Source of the DNA: Bacteroidota bacterium
Lineage (GTDB): Bacteria > Bacteroidota > Bacteroidia > Bacteroidales > B39-G9
NCBI GenBank assembly: GCA_015222055.1
Contig: JADFUR010000066.1
Coordinates: 1-64,000, forward strand
Direction: 5' to 3'
DNA length: 64,000 bases
The translations under genes and the position numbers were made by a program. Shown here in pieces: positions 18,157-27,885 of the stretch (positions are counted from its first letter, which is position 1; each line of letters starts with the position of its first letter). Below the pieces are notes generated by a model. That model ran no database searches, was not told the origin of the DNA, and saw only the letters and a list, made by a program, of their open reading frames with translations.

Positions 18157-19281
18157 TTAATGCTTAATGTATAACACTAAATTAGAATTAGTATATTTTG
18201 CGGTAGAAGGATCACTTTTTAATATCATATAAGTTCCCATATCATCATCCCCTTCTTGATATTTTGATTGAATAGACAATTCTTTGCTAAGAGTGACAAT
18301 TCCAGCCAATGTAATAGCTGCTTTAATTTTAATACTGCCCGTTATAGTTATATTATTATCTTTTTCATAACATTTAACATACAACCTACTATCATTAGAA
18401 GGCCAACTACAAAATTTATGATTATATGTTTTATATACCTCATCAACTTTGCTTCTTGTAGGGTGCGAATACAATTGTCCATAAGGATATTGTGAATTGT
18501 CGCTATGTATGTCTATGTATATTTCAGGCTTTCCATAAAACCATGGTTCATAATTACTTAAATCATTAAATTTTAATTTAATTAAATATAAAGAGTTAGG
18601 AATATAATCAAAGTTATCATAAACACCTGTAGCACCACCACTACCATCATCAGGAGGAAGAGCCATATCTTTCAATTTTCCATTTTCATCAATTCTTTCG
18701 CAGCGACCAAGAACTATAACAGGAAAATCAGGTGCTTTGTCTAAACTAAGCCAAACAACATTACCATCTTGGTCAAATGCTTTAATTTTGGTAAACGTTT
18801 TCTCATCAAAATTAGCAGGTATGTAAGTAACCAAAGGAACATAATTTTTTGTATCCCATTTGTCGCAATTAACAGGTACAGATATTTGAAAATCCGGAAT
18901 ATTATTTACCATTTGTTCCAAATTATCTTGAGCTTCATTTTCGCTTTTTTGCTCTTTTTGGCTTATGCTCTTAACAAAAAAGTCGTTAATGCTCACACTA
19001 TTACTGCTTTTCAATTGACGTCTTGCTATTCGTTCGTAAAGAACATCATAATCACCATCAAATTGCTTATCCGCTTCTTGTTTTATCAATTCGCGAAATT
19101 CTTCGTTTTTCACAGCATCTACAACAAGAAGTGCCATTTTTTCTAATGCAACATTTCTTTGAGTGATTGCATCACTATTTTCTGTTTCCCTATTAACAGG
19201 ATTAATCTCTTCGTTTTTATTACAACTTGAGATAATTAAAACTGTCAGCAAACAGAAAAATAATTTATTAATTTTTCTCAT
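18157..19281 (-). CDS. Large lipoprotein of unknown function (possibly DUF3103-like)
   Basis: 374 residues with a clear lipoprotein signal (CLLTVLIISSC, Cys20) and a polar linker rich in Asn/Glu. A helical segment follows (VALEKMALLVVDAVKNEEFR, about 43-62), then a beta-rich domain with VPLVTYIPANFDE, KAFDQDGNVVWLSLDK and PVIVLGRCERIDENGKL. The pattern of an early 'deletable helix then Gln-Gly-Asn strand' reminds me of DUF3103, but this is a memory match only. It ends in its own terminator, so it is probably monocistronic. It sits between the LytTR gene and the receptor cluster and may be an accessory surface protein. Confidence 0.6.
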   Translation of the reverse strand: MRKINKLFFCLLTVLIISSCNKNEEINPVNRETENSDAITQRNVALEKMALLVVDAVKNEEFRELIKQEADKQFDGDYDVLYERIARRQLKSSNSVSINDFFVKSISQKEQKSENEAQDNLEQMVNNIPDFQISVPVNCDKWDTKNYVPLVTYIPANFDEKTFTKIKAFDQDGNVVWLSLDKAPDFPVIVLGRCERIDENGKLKDMALPPDDGSGGATGVYDNFDYIPNSLYLIKLKFNDLSNYEPWFYGKPEIYIDIHSDNSQYPYGQLYSHPTRSKVDEVYKTYNHKFCSWPSNDSRLYVKCYEKDNNITITGSIKIKAAITLAGIVTLSKELSIQSKYQEGDDDMGTYMILKSDPSTAKYTNSNLVLYIKH

Positions 19282-19434
19282 TTTAAATTAATTTTAAGTT
19301 AATAAAATAGTTATCAGAAATCTTTTCGGCCAAAAAGAAATTTCATAACAAAAGAATGAAAAAAAAGTATTCTTTCAATATTCGTTAAACGACAAAAAAC
19401 CAAGAGGTTAAAAGTAGTTCATAAACGGTACGTT

Positions 19435-19842
19435 TTAAGTCGCAATCGGTAAAAATCGAGACCTAATCGATTCGGAAAACCCTAATTGCCTGACGTAGTG
19501 AATTTTACCCCCCCCATTTTTATTGTATGAATTTAATAATTTTATTAATTTCGGTTTTTGCCTTCTCGAAACTTTAATTTCTTTATTATTTTGAAAAATT
19601 ATTTTTAATTCTCCGGGTAAAAACTTTTTTATATAGCAAATGTTTATCAGATGGGATTTATGGCAACGAAAAAAATTCTTGCCAAGAGATTCGCTAATTT
19701 GTTTTAAACTCTTATTAATTGAATAACTATTATCTCCTTCACAAAAAATCTCGGAAAGATGATCTTTTACTGTGCAATAAATAATTTTGCCTGTGTCAAT
19801 ACTATAATAGTTACCAAATGAATTTATAAATTTATGGTGCAT
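19435..19842 (-). CDS. Stand-alone LytTR DNA-binding regulator with a 3' G8 tract
   Basis: 135 residues. Residues about 20-105 form a LytTR domain: IIYCTVKDHLSEIFCEGD, LGKNFFRCHKSHLINICYIKKF and IKVSRRQKPKLIKLL. There is no receiver or membrane segment, so the input is unclear. Right after the domain the gene runs through eight consecutive G (19508-19515 as C on the + strand, residues NGGG) into a 23-residue tail. One G fewer gives a stop after ten codons, one more stops at once, so slippage would only change the tail. It lies upstream of the receptor cluster and shares a promoter-region motif with receptor pair 2, making it the likely local regulator. Confidence 0.82.
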   Translation of the reverse strand: MHHKFINSFGNYYSIDTGKIIYCTVKDHLSEIFCEGDNSYSINKSLKQISESLGKNFFRCHKSHLINICYIKKFLPGELKIIFQNNKEIKVSRRQKPKLIKLLNSYNKNGGGKIHYVRQLGFSESIRSRFLPIAT

Positions 19843-19875
19843 GCTTATTAAACTTTTATTAATTTTTTAAACTTC

Positions 19876-19897
19876 AAACAAATTGAAGGCAAAAAAA
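19876..19897 (-). promoter_or_regulatory. Motif shared with receptor pair 2, upstream of the LytTR gene
   Basis: AAACAAATTGAAGGC plus a run of A, 34 bases upstream of the LytTR start, differs at one of 22 positions from 14663-14684. The rest of the 255-base gap (19843-20097) contains only the promoter of the next gene. A self-regulatory site is possible but unproven. Confidence 0.35.
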
Positions 19898-20036
19898 TGA
19901 GAAAATCAAATTTTTTTGGCTTTTAGCAATATGTTTAAAAACAGTTTTTGATAAAAATTTAGAATCAAATAAAAATCAATAAAAAAATTTATAAAACACT
20001 TAATAATACTTTAGATTTGCATCTTATTTTTAGTTT

Positions 20037-20067
20037 TTTGATTATTCAAAAATCATTTGTACTTTAG
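20037..20067 (+). promoter_or_regulatory. Promoter of the deoxynucleoside kinase gene
   Basis: TTTG (20037-20040), 19 bases, then TACTTTAG (20060-20067), one mismatch from TAnnTTTG. The start codon lies 30 bases further on. Confidence 0.45.
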
Positions 20068-20097
20068 TTTCAATTTAAATCCCCAAAAAACATAATT

Positions 20098-20712
20098 ATG
20101 CACATTGCAATTGCAGGTAATATTGGTTCAGGAAAAACCACACTAACAAGATTGTTATCAAAACATTACAACTGGGAAGCCCGTTACGAAGATGTTGATG
20201 AAAATCCTTATTTAAATGATTTTTATGAAGATATGCAACGATGGTCGTTTAATCTTCAAATATATTTTCTTAACAGTCGTTTTAATCAAATTCTAGAAAT
20301 AAGAAAGTCAGGGAAAACAGTTATTCAAGACCGTACAATATATGAAGACGCACATATTTTTGCTCCCAACTTGCACTCAATGGGCTTAATGACAAGTCGT
20401 GATTTTAATAATTATTCATCTCTGTTTCAATTAATGTGTTCTTTGGTAAAGCCTCCCGATTTATTGATATATCTTCGAGCTACAGTGCCTACCTTAGTCA
20501 GTCAAATTCAAAAAAGAGGCAGGGAATATGAGAATTCTATTCGTCTCGATTATCTTAAAAGATTAAACGAAAGATACGAAGCCTGGATAAGTTCTTATAA
20601 TCTTAGTAAATTATTAATTGTTGATGTCGATAATCGTAATTTCATTGACAAACCTGAAGATTTAAGTTCTATTATTGATAAAATTGATGCTGAAATTCAC
20701 GGTCTTTTTTAA
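20098..20712 (+). CDS. Deoxynucleoside kinase (deoxyadenosine/deoxyguanosine type)
   Basis: 204 residues. P-loop GNIGSGKTT at 7-15; the ENPYLNDFY segment with the substrate-binding Glu (about 41-49); the DRTIYEDAHIFA motif carrying the DR(S/T) of dNKs (about 81-92); and the lid arginines RGREYE (about 140-145). The fold is that of bacterial dAK/dGK enzymes, which phosphorylate salvaged purine deoxynucleosides in the cytoplasm. Substrate preference cannot be read. It is monocistronic or leads into the Ig-like lipoprotein gene 122 bases away. Confidence 0.9.
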   Translation: MHIAIAGNIGSGKTTLTRLLSKHYNWEARYEDVDENPYLNDFYEDMQRWSFNLQIYFLNSRFNQILEIRKSGKTVIQDRTIYEDAHIFAPNLHSMGLMTSRDFNNYSSLFQLMCSLVKPPDLLIYLRATVPTLVSQIQKRGREYENSIRLDYLKRLNERYEAWISSYNLSKLLIVDVDNRNFIDKPEDLSSIIDKIDAEIHGLF

Positions 20713-20834
20713 TTTTTTTATAATCAAGCATCAACATACTTTTCTGAGAGTATTAATAAGTTAAGTAATTAATTTTTGCTGAATTTGTTGTATTAAGTTA
20801 ATTTTGTAATTTTTATCGTTATATACAATTATAG

Positions 20835-22655
20835 ATGAATATTAAATCGACCAATACTCTAACATCAAAAATAAGGCTTTACTCATTTATTGCTATAATA
20901 TTATTTACGGCATCGTGTGCTAAAATTGTTATGCCTACAGGTGGCAAAAAAGACATCACACCTCCACAAATTTTAAAAAGCTCTCCAGAAAATTTTTCTG
21001 TTAATTTTAAAGAAAAAAAAATTTATGTCAAATTCGATGAGTTTTTCCAATTAAAAAATCTAAATAAGGAATTATTGGTTTCTCCACCATTAAAGGAGCA
21101 ACCCAAAATTAGAGTAGCCGGGAAAAACCTTATTATTGAAATAAGCGACACCTTAAAAGAAAACACAAGCTATAACATTAATTTTCATGAGGCTATTTCA
21201 GATTTAAACGAAAATAATATTTTGGAAAACTATCAATATTGCTTCTCAACAGGCGATTATATTGATTCCCTTTATGTTGACGGACTTGTTTTAGATGCTT
21301 TCAGCTTAGAACCTAAAGAATTTGTTAAAATAATGTTGTATGAAAATTACAGTGACTCAACACCATATAAAAAAATTCCTGATTTTGTTTCGCAATCAAA
21401 TAAAAACGGACAGTTTTCAATTAACAATATAAAACCCGGCAATTACCATATGTTTGCTTTAAACGATGCAAACAACAATCTTTTATTTGACCAGCCAAGT
21501 GAAGAAATTGCATTTATCGATTCGTTAATAACACCCAATTTGGAAAAAGTCGAGCTTATTGATACTCTTAAAATTATTGAAGCAATTGTTGAAAACGACA
21601 CAACATATAAAGATTCGATTGTTAGGCATACAGAATTTGTTTCAACAATAAAAAATCTTGAATTAAATATGTTTCAAGAAGATTATAAGAAGCAATATAT
21701 TACTGAAAGCAAAAGAGATAAAAAAGAAATATGCACTTTTATATTCAATAAACCGTCAGACAAAAAATGTGAAATTTCTCCACTTAATTTCGACACAAAA
21801 TCTGAAAAATGGAATATTATAGAAAAGAACATTACTAATGACACAATAATTTGTTGGCTCATTGATTCAACAATTTACAAAAGAGACAGCCTTATTTTTG
21901 AATGCAAATACAACAAAAAAAATATTTTAATGCAAGATTCTCTTATTACAGACACCTTAATTTTTGCTTACATTGAAAAAGAAAAACCAAGAAAAAAAAG
22001 GAAACGGAAAGATAAAAAAGCTGAAGAACCAAAAAAAGAAATTTTTTTAAACATCGTTTCTAACATAAAAAGTGCATTTGACTTAAACAAAAATATTGTT
22101 TTAACAACACCATCGCCTGTTAAAAATTACGATTCAACAAAAATCCAATTATTTTTAATAGCCGATTCTACAGAAACACTTCAAGCAACAAAATTCTCAA
22201 AGGATTCAATTTTTTTGCGAAAATTCAGCATAACCAACAAATGGGAAGAAGAAACAACGTATAAATTAATAATCTATCCTAAAGCATTTACCGACATATA
22301 CAATTATGCGAACGACACAACTATTATAAATTTCAAAACTAGGGAGACTGATTATTATGGCAACATTAAATTAGAGATTACAAATATCAGCACAAATTCA
22401 ATTATTCAGCTGTTAAATGATAAAGAAAAATTATTACGACAATATTTCATATCAAACGACACAACTTTAAACATAAATTATCTTTATCCAAAAAAATATA
22501 TTATTAAATTAATTTCTGACAAAAACAATAATAAAAAATGGGATAGCGGTAATTTATTAAAAAATAATCAACCCGAAAAAATCTATTATTACAAAGACGC
22601 AATAGAAATTAAATCAAACTGGGATAATGAAATAGGATGGGATATTGACAAATAA
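20835..22655 (+). CDS. Ig-like (SbsA/Big_5) domain lipoprotein
   Basis: 606 residues. Lipoprotein signal with lipobox TASC (Cys28), followed by the Bacteroidota signature KIVMPTGGKKDITPPQIL and an SbsA-type Ig-like domain (about 41-145: SPENFSVNFKEKKIYVKFDE, FHEAISDLNENN). A carnobacterial-type 'DANNNLLFD' metal-binding-like loop sits in a second beta domain (about 155-225). A Lys/Glu-rich linker (about 375-395: EKPRKKRKRKDKK) separates the C-terminal beta half. It is an extracytoplasmic protein, probably on the outer membrane; role unknown. Located ahead of the lipid A genes, it may contribute to envelope integrity. Confidence 0.75.
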   Translation: MNIKSTNTLTSKIRLYSFIAIILFTASCAKIVMPTGGKKDITPPQILKSSPENFSVNFKEKKIYVKFDEFFQLKNLNKELLVSPPLKEQPKIRVAGKNLIIEISDTLKENTSYNINFHEAISDLNENNILENYQYCFSTGDYIDSLYVDGLVLDAFSLEPKEFVKIMLYENYSDSTPYKKIPDFVSQSNKNGQFSINNIKPGNYHMFALNDANNNLLFDQPSEEIAFIDSLITPNLEKVELIDTLKIIEAIVENDTTYKDSIVRHTEFVSTIKNLELNMFQEDYKKQYITESKRDKKEICTFIFNKPSDKKCEISPLNFDTKSEKWNIIEKNITNDTIICWLIDSTIYKRDSLIFECKYNKKNILMQDSLITDTLIFAYIEKEKPRKKRKRKDKKAEEPKKEIFLNIVSNIKSAFDLNKNIVLTTPSPVKNYDSTKIQLFLIADSTETLQATKFSKDSIFLRKFSITNKWEEETTYKLIIYPKAFTDIYNYANDTTIINFKTRETDYYGNIKLEITNISTNSIIQLLNDKEKLLRQYFISNDTTLNINYLYPKKYIIKLISDKNNNKKWDSGNLLKNNQPEKIYYYKDAIEIKSNWDNEIGWDIDK

Positions 22656-22777
22656 AAACATTAAATTCGAAAAATTATTTTTTCCATTTTATAAATATAA
22701 AAATGCAACAATTATTTACAAAAGAACACCCACCACCGTTTTTGTTATAAATTACGAAAGCATATCTTATTACACAT

Positions 22778-22808
22778 TTTATATTTTAAAATAAATATCA
22801 TACTTTTA
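22778..22808 (+). promoter_or_regulatory. Weak promoter candidate for lpxC-fabZ
   Basis: TTTA (22778-22781), 19 bases, TACTTTTA (22801-22808): right spacing, one mismatch in each box of the Bacteroidota consensus. It sits 40 bases before the start codon. Apart from this the gap 22656-22847 shows nothing. Confidence 0.3.
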
Positions 22809-22847
22809 CAACTAATTTTTTTACAAAAAATTTGATTTTCTAATATC

Positions 22848-24242
22848 ATGAATGAAAAACAAAAAACCATAAAAAGCCCTATTTCTGTTGAAGGTAACGG
22901 TTTACATACAGGAATACATGTTAAATTAACATTTAAACCTGCTCCCGAAAATTTTGGATACAAATTTCAACGTATAGATTTAGAAGACAAGCCTGTTATA
23001 CAGGCAGTTGCTGAATATGTTGTTAGCACCTCAAGGGGTACAACAATTGAAAAAAACGGAGTTCAAATTGCAACCATCGAGCATGTTTTATCAGCCGTTT
23101 ATGGTTTAGGCATTGACAACATACTTATTGAAATTGATGGTCCTGAAATTCCAATAATGAATGGCAGTTCAATACGATTTGTTGACGCTTTAAAAGAAGC
23201 TGAAATTGTAGACCAAAAAGCTGAAAAAAATTATTTCGAAATAAAAGAAGAAATTCGCTATTGTGATGAAGATAGAAATTCTGAAATTGTTATTTTTCCC
23301 GACGACCATCTAAACCTTAATGTGCTTGTTGATTACGATTCTTATTTTTTAGGAAATCAATATGCTCTTTTAGACAATATCGACAATTATGAAAAAGAGA
23401 TATCTCCATGCAGAACATTTGTTTTCTTTAATGAATTAGTACCATTGCTAAACAAAAATTTAATTAAAGGTGGTGATTTAGACAATGCTATTGTTATAAT
23501 GAATAAAGATGTTGAGCAAGACAAAATTGACCAAATTGCAAAACTCTTTAATAAAAAAAGTGTTAAACCTCATCCTAACGGAATATTAAATAATATTGAT
23601 TTACGATTCAGCAATGAGCCTGCTCGACACAAACTACTTGATTTAATTGGAGACTTATCATTAATTGGAAGACCTATTAAAGGAAAAATCGTTGCAACAC
23701 GCCCCGGCCATTCAGTAAACACAAAATTTGCTAAACAAATACGTCATTTTATCAGAATTGCAGAAAAAAGAGGTATAGCACCAGACTATGACCCAAATGA
23801 AAAACCTTTGCTTGATATTAATCAAATAAAAAAATTATTACCACATCGTTACCCATTTCTTTTAGTTGATAAAATTTTAAGAGCAGACGAAACCTCAATT
23901 ATTGGATTAAAAAATGTATCGATGAACGAACCGTTTTTTACCGGTCATTTTCCTGACGAACCAATAATGCCTGGCGTACTTCAGATTGAAGCAATGGCAC
24001 AGGTTGGTGGAATTTTAATTTTAAATTCGGTTCCTGATCCAAAAAAATATTCAACTTACTTTTTAAAAATTGACGATGTTAAATTTAAACACAAAATTGT
24101 TCCCGGCGACACCATCGTATTTAAATTAGTATTTGTTGAACCTGTTAGAAGGGGTTTGGCACATATGAGAGGACAAGCATTTGTGGGAAAAACTCTAGCT
24201 ATGGAAGCCGATTTGTTAGCACAAATAGTTAAAAATAAATAA
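22848..24242 (+). CDS. lpxC-fabZ: Bifunctional LpxC-FabZ: UDP-acyl-GlcNAc deacetylase fused to 3-hydroxyacyl-ACP dehydratase
   Basis: 464 residues. Residues 1-310 are LpxC, the zinc enzyme that commits UDP-GlcNAc to lipid A: His79 (TIEHV), His261 and Asp265 (RHKLLDLIGD) are the zinc ligands, and His288 (GHSVN) the general acid/base. Residues 320-464 are FabZ, the dehydratase of fatty-acid elongation: LPHRYPFLLVD (332-341), catalytic His367 (TGHFPDEP) and Glu381 (LQIEAMAQ). This fusion is known from Bacteroidota and couples two enzymes competing for hydroxyacyl-ACP. lpxA follows 11 bases later. lpxD is not adjacent in this window. Confidence 0.97.
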   Translation: MNEKQKTIKSPISVEGNGLHTGIHVKLTFKPAPENFGYKFQRIDLEDKPVIQAVAEYVVSTSRGTTIEKNGVQIATIEHVLSAVYGLGIDNILIEIDGPEIPIMNGSSIRFVDALKEAEIVDQKAEKNYFEIKEEIRYCDEDRNSEIVIFPDDHLNLNVLVDYDSYFLGNQYALLDNIDNYEKEISPCRTFVFFNELVPLLNKNLIKGGDLDNAIVIMNKDVEQDKIDQIAKLFNKKSVKPHPNGILNNIDLRFSNEPARHKLLDLIGDLSLIGRPIKGKIVATRPGHSVNTKFAKQIRHFIRIAEKRGIAPDYDPNEKPLLDINQIKKLLPHRYPFLLVDKILRADETSIIGLKNVSMNEPFFTGHFPDEPIMPGVLQIEAMAQVGGILILNSVPDPKKYSTYFLKIDDVKFKHKIVPGDTIVFKLVFVEPVRRGLAHMRGQAFVGKTLAMEADLLAQIVKNK

Positions 24243-24253
24243 AAACAAATAAA

Positions 24254-25036
24254 GTGAAACAAGCACTATCATATATTCATCCTGAAGCAAAAATTGCTTC
24301 AAACGTTACAATAAGCCCATTTGTGACAATTGAAAAAAATGTTGAAATTGGTGAAGGAACTTGGATTGGTCCTAATGTAACAATTTTTGAGGGGGCTCAT
24401 ATTGGAAAAAACTGTAAAATTTTTCCCGGTGCTGTTATCGCAGCTATTCCTCAAGACCTTAAATTTAATGGAGAAATTACTACTGTAAAAATTGGAGACA
24501 ACACAACCATTCGAGAGTGTGTTACTATTAATAGAGGAACAGTTGCCGCAAACGAAACTTCTGTTGGAAACAATTGTCTGTTAATGGCTTATGTTCATAT
24601 AGCTCACGACTGTGTTATTGGTAATAATTGTATTCTTGCGAATGTCGTTCAGGTTGCCGGTGAAGTAAAAATTAACGACTGGGCAATTATAGGTGGTACA
24701 GCCGCAATTCATCAATTTGTTCATATTGGGGCTCATGTCATGATTTCTGGTGGCAGCTTAGTTCGTAAAGACGTACCTCCTTATGTTACAGCAGCTCACG
24801 AGCCCTTGTGTTATGTCGGAGTCAACGCTATTGGTTTAAGACGACGCAAATTTACGGTTGATCAAGTTCGTGATATTCAAGAAATTTATAGGATTATATA
24901 TCAAAAAGGCCACAATAACGCTCATGCTCTTGAAATTATTGAAACGGAAATCCCTTCTTCAGTGCAAAGAGATGAAATAATTCAATTTATTAGAAACTCG
25001 AAACGGGGCATTATGAAAGGATACGAAACCAAATAA
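24254..25036 (+). CDS. lpxA: UDP-N-acetylglucosamine acyltransferase LpxA
   Basis: 260 residues. First acylation of UDP-GlcNAc in lipid A synthesis, cytoplasmic homotrimer. The N-terminal two thirds are left-handed beta-helix hexapeptide repeats (IGEGTWIGPNVTIFEG, IGKNCKIFPGAVI). The catalytic His lies in AYVHIAHDCVIGN (about 115-127), and the LRRR segment and C-terminal helices are typical. The start is GTG at 24254; there is no ATG that would keep the conserved opening (SYIHPEAKIA). It is translated from the same message as lpxC-fabZ and ends in a bidirectional terminator. Confidence 0.96.
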   Translation: MKQALSYIHPEAKIASNVTISPFVTIEKNVEIGEGTWIGPNVTIFEGAHIGKNCKIFPGAVIAAIPQDLKFNGEITTVKIGDNTTIRECVTINRGTVAANETSVGNNCLLMAYVHIAHDCVIGNNCILANVVQVAGEVKINDWAIIGGTAAIHQFVHIGAHVMISGGSLVRKDVPPYVTAAHEPLCYVGVNAIGLRRRKFTVDQVRDIQEIYRIIYQKGHNNAHALEIIETEIPSSVQRDEIIQFIRNSKRGIMKGYETK

Positions 25037-25058
25037 ATTATATTTAGAATATTTATAA

Positions 25059-25093
25059 AAATAAAACCGTCTGTTTTTCAGGCGGTTTTATTT
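25059..25093. terminator. Bidirectional terminator between lpxA and thiL
   Basis: AAAACCGTCTG (25063-25073) and CAGGCGGTTTT (25079-25089) form an 11-bp stem with one G-U pair and a T5 loop, extended by flanking A and T runs. It works for both converging genes. Confidence 0.8.
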
Positions 25094-25147
25094 TTCATTA
25101 CTAACATCCTCGATTAAAATCAGAGGCTAATTTTATTTCATTTTTAA

Positions 25148-26188
25148 CTAACTTTCTTCCATCGCATTCCACCCCTGTGCAGTTATCGGAATATCTTTAT
25201 TATCATTAGTAATTAAATTCACACCATCGCCTTCTTTGGTAATATGACCAATTATAGATATATTTTGTAAATTTTTAATCTTCTCATAATCATTAATCGA
25301 AACAGTAAATAAAAGCTCATAATCTTCACCGCCATTTAATGCACAAACAACCGGGTTAATATTTAACTCAAGAGCCATGTCTTTTGTTTGTTGATTTATT
25401 GGTATTTTTTCTTCATAAATGCTACAACCAACCATAGAATCTTTACAAATATGCAAAACTTCTGAAGATAAGCCATCAGAAATATCAATCATTGATGTTG
25501 GACAAATATTATTATCTTTTAACAGCTTAACAATATCTCTTCTTGCTTCGGGTTTTAGTTGACGCTCAAGTATGTAATCATATTTATCAAGCTGAGGTTT
25601 AAAATTCGGGTCTGTTTTAAAAACCTGCTTTTCTCTTTCTAATAATTGCAAGCCCATATATGCACCACCCAAATCGCCTGAAACACAAACTATATCGTTA
25701 ACTTTTGCAGTATTTCTATAAACAATATTTTCATCATCACATTCTCCTATGGCAGTAATACTTAATGTCAATCCTGTTATTGATGAAGAAGTGTCTCCCC
25801 CAACAAAATCAACATTATAATTCTCACATGCTAAACGAATACCTGAATATAACTCTTCAATAGCTTTTAGGGTAAATTTACTCGACAATGCAATTGCAAC
25901 TATAATTTGTTTTGGCTGAGCATTCATTGCATACACATCGGAAAAATTTACGACTGCTGCTTTATATCCCAAATGCTTTAATGGTGTATATGTGAGATCA
26001 AAATGAATACCTTCGACTAACAAATCGGTTGTAACAACAATTTTCTTGTTCTGATAATCTAATACAGCGGCATCGTCTCCAATACCTTTAAATGTTGATT
26101 TGTTTTTAATTTCAATATCTTTTGTCAAATGGCTTATCAAACCAAATTCACCTAATTCAGATATTGTTCTTATTTTATCGTCGCTCAT
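25148..26188 (-). CDS. thiL: Thiamine-monophosphate kinase
   Basis: 346 residues. Makes thiamine diphosphate from thiamine monophosphate and ATP, the last step of cofactor synthesis. Seen are the N-terminal SELGEFGLISHL opening, GIGDDAAVLDY (about 36-46) with the metal-binding aspartates, FVGGDTSSS (about 123-131), VSGDLGGAYMGL, IDISDGLSSEV and NGGEDYELLF near the C-terminus. It is monocistronic, divergent from the suf operon. No TPP riboswitch-like conserved core was seen upstream. Confidence 0.95.
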   Translation of the reverse strand: MSDDKIRTISELGEFGLISHLTKDIEIKNKSTFKGIGDDAAVLDYQNKKIVVTTDLLVEGIHFDLTYTPLKHLGYKAAVVNFSDVYAMNAQPKQIIVAIALSSKFTLKAIEELYSGIRLACENYNVDFVGGDTSSSITGLTLSITAIGECDDENIVYRNTAKVNDIVCVSGDLGGAYMGLQLLEREKQVFKTDPNFKPQLDKYDYILERQLKPEARRDIVKLLKDNNICPTSMIDISDGLSSEVLHICKDSMVGCSIYEEKIPINQQTKDMALELNINPVVCALNGGEDYELLFTVSINDYEKIKNLQNISIIGHITKEGDGVNLITNDNKDIPITAQGWNAMEES

Positions 26189-26387
26189 TTAATATTAATT
26201 TTGACTGCAAAAATACAACAAACAAACAAAAAACACATATGAATGAATATGTTTTTGCATCATTCAATAAGTCATCCTTTCTGCTGTTTATTTTATTTGC
26301 AATATTTAAAACAAAACAAAAAACATTTCGTATTAAATAATACGATTTTTACAAGATTTACCTTAATGGAAAACAAAAATTTATCTA

Positions 26388-26395
26388 TATATTTG
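26388..26395 (+). promoter_or_regulatory. -7 box of the suf operon promoter
   Basis: TATATTTG matches TAnnTTTG exactly, 36 bases before the sufB start. The -33 region at the expected place reads AATG, a poor match, which may mean an activator is needed. The remaining divergent gap 26189-26387 is AT-rich with no other signal seen. Confidence 0.5.
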
Positions 26396-26431
26396 CATAT
26401 CTAAACAATAAATATAAACAAGCACATTTTT

Positions 26432-27880
26432 ATGTCTGAGAAAGAAAAAAATATCATTAGCGAAGTCACAAACAGCGATTATAAATACGGTTTTGTAACT
26501 GATATTGAAAACGATATAATTCCTAAGGGATTAAACGAAGAAGTTATTCGATTGATTTCTGCAAAAAAGAACGAACCTCAATTTTTATTAGATTTTCGTT
26601 TAAAAGCTTATAATCAATTACTAAAAATGGAGATTCCAAATTGGGCACATTTAAAGTTACCAAAAATTGATTTACAAGACATAATATATTATTCTGCCCC
26701 AAAAGAACTAAACCCTGATAAAAAATTTGAAGATATTGATCCTGAATTAGTAAAAACATTTAACAAACTGGGTATTCCTTTAGAAGAACAAAAAATATTA
26801 TCGGGCGTTGCTGTTGATGCAATTATTGATAGTATGTCTATAAAAACCACTTTCAAAGAATCTCTGGCAGAACGAGGAGTAATTTTTTGCTCATTTAGTG
26901 ATGCCGTAAAAGAACATCCTGATTTGATTCGAAAATATATGGGCTCTGTTGTCTCATATAACGACAATTATTTTGCCGCTTTGAATTCAGCAGTATTTAG
27001 CGATGGGTCATTTTGTTATATTCCTAAAGGTGTAAGATGCCCTATGGAATTATCAACTTACTTCAGAATAAACGCTGCCAACACAGGTCAATTTGAAAGA
27101 ACACTGATTATTGCCGATGACGATAGCTATGTAAGTTATCTTGAAGGATGCACAGCACCACAAAGAGACGAGCATCAATTACATGCTGCAATTGTAGAAA
27201 TTGTTGTTAACACTAATGCAGAAGTAAAATATTCAACTGTTCAAAACTGGTATCCGGGCGACAAACAAGGCAAAGGCGGAATTTTAAATTTCGTTACTAA
27301 ACGTGGCATTTGCAACGGCGACAATGCAAAACTATCATGGAATCAGGTTGAGACAGGATCAGCAATTACTTGGAAATATCCGAGTTGTATTTTAAAAGGA
27401 AATAATTCAATTGCCGAGTTTTACTCAGTTGCGGTTACTAACAATTACCAACAAGCTGATACAGGAACAAAAATGATTCATCTTGGCAGCAACACAAAAA
27501 GCAGAGTTGTTTCAAAAGGAATATCTGCAGGACACAGCAATAACAGTTATAGAGGACTTGTGAAAGTTGTAAAAAAAGCTAAAAATGTTCGAAATTATTC
27601 TCAATGCGATTCGTTGCTATTAGGTGATAAATCTGGTGCACATACTTTTCCTTATATCGAAGTTAAAAACAAAACTGCTATCGTTGAACATGAAGCGACA
27701 ACATCTAAAATTGGCGAAGACCAAATATTTTATTGCAACCAAAGGGGAATTTCAACCGAAGATGCTATTGGACTTATTGTAAACGGATATGCTAAGGAGG
27801 TTTTAAACAAAATGCCAATGGAATTTGCTGTGGAAGCACAAAAACTACTTCAAATAAGTCTCGAAGGAAGTGTTGGTTAA
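26432..27880 (+). CDS. sufB: Fe-S cluster assembly scaffold protein SufB
   Basis: 482 residues, full family length. Subunit of the SufBC2D scaffold that builds iron-sulfur clusters in the cytoplasm. Typical stretches are [35 protein letters not shown] (here YIPKGVRCP), [19 protein letters not shown], and the C-terminal [20 protein letters not shown] with the cluster-associated Cys and the [16 protein letters not shown] segment. It heads the suf operon; mnmA, not sufC, follows after a 103-base spacer with a hairpin. Confidence 0.97.
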   Translation: MSEKEKNIISEVTNSDYKYGFVTDIENDIIPKGLNEEVIRLISAKKNEPQFLLDFRLKAYNQLLKMEIPNWAHLKLPKIDLQDIIYYSAPKELNPDKKFEDIDPELVKTFNKLGIPLEEQKILSGVAVDAIIDSMSIKTTFKESLAERGVIFCSFSDAVKEHPDLIRKYMGSVVSYNDNYFAALNSAVFSDGSFCYIPKGVRCPMELSTYFRINAANTGQFERTLIIADDDSYVSYLEGCTAPQRDEHQLHAAIVEIVVNTNAEVKYSTVQNWYPGDKQGKGGILNFVTKRGICNGDNAKLSWNQVETGSAITWKYPSCILKGNNSIAEFYSVAVTNNYQQADTGTKMIHLGSNTKSRVVSKGISAGHSNNSYRGLVKVVKKAKNVRNYSQCDSLLLGDKSGAHTFPYIEVKNKTAIVEHEATTSKIGEDQIFYCNQRGISTEDAIGLIVNGYAKEVLNKMPMEFAVEAQKLLQISLEGSVG

Positions 27881-27885
27881 AAAAG

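Noticed and set aside
22745..24262. Antisense frames across lpxC-fabZ as genes
   Set aside because: They overlap a well-supported gene and show no family motifs.
25037..26431. TPP riboswitch controlling thiL
   Set aside because: No conserved TPP-aptamer core was found upstream of thiL (26189-26431).
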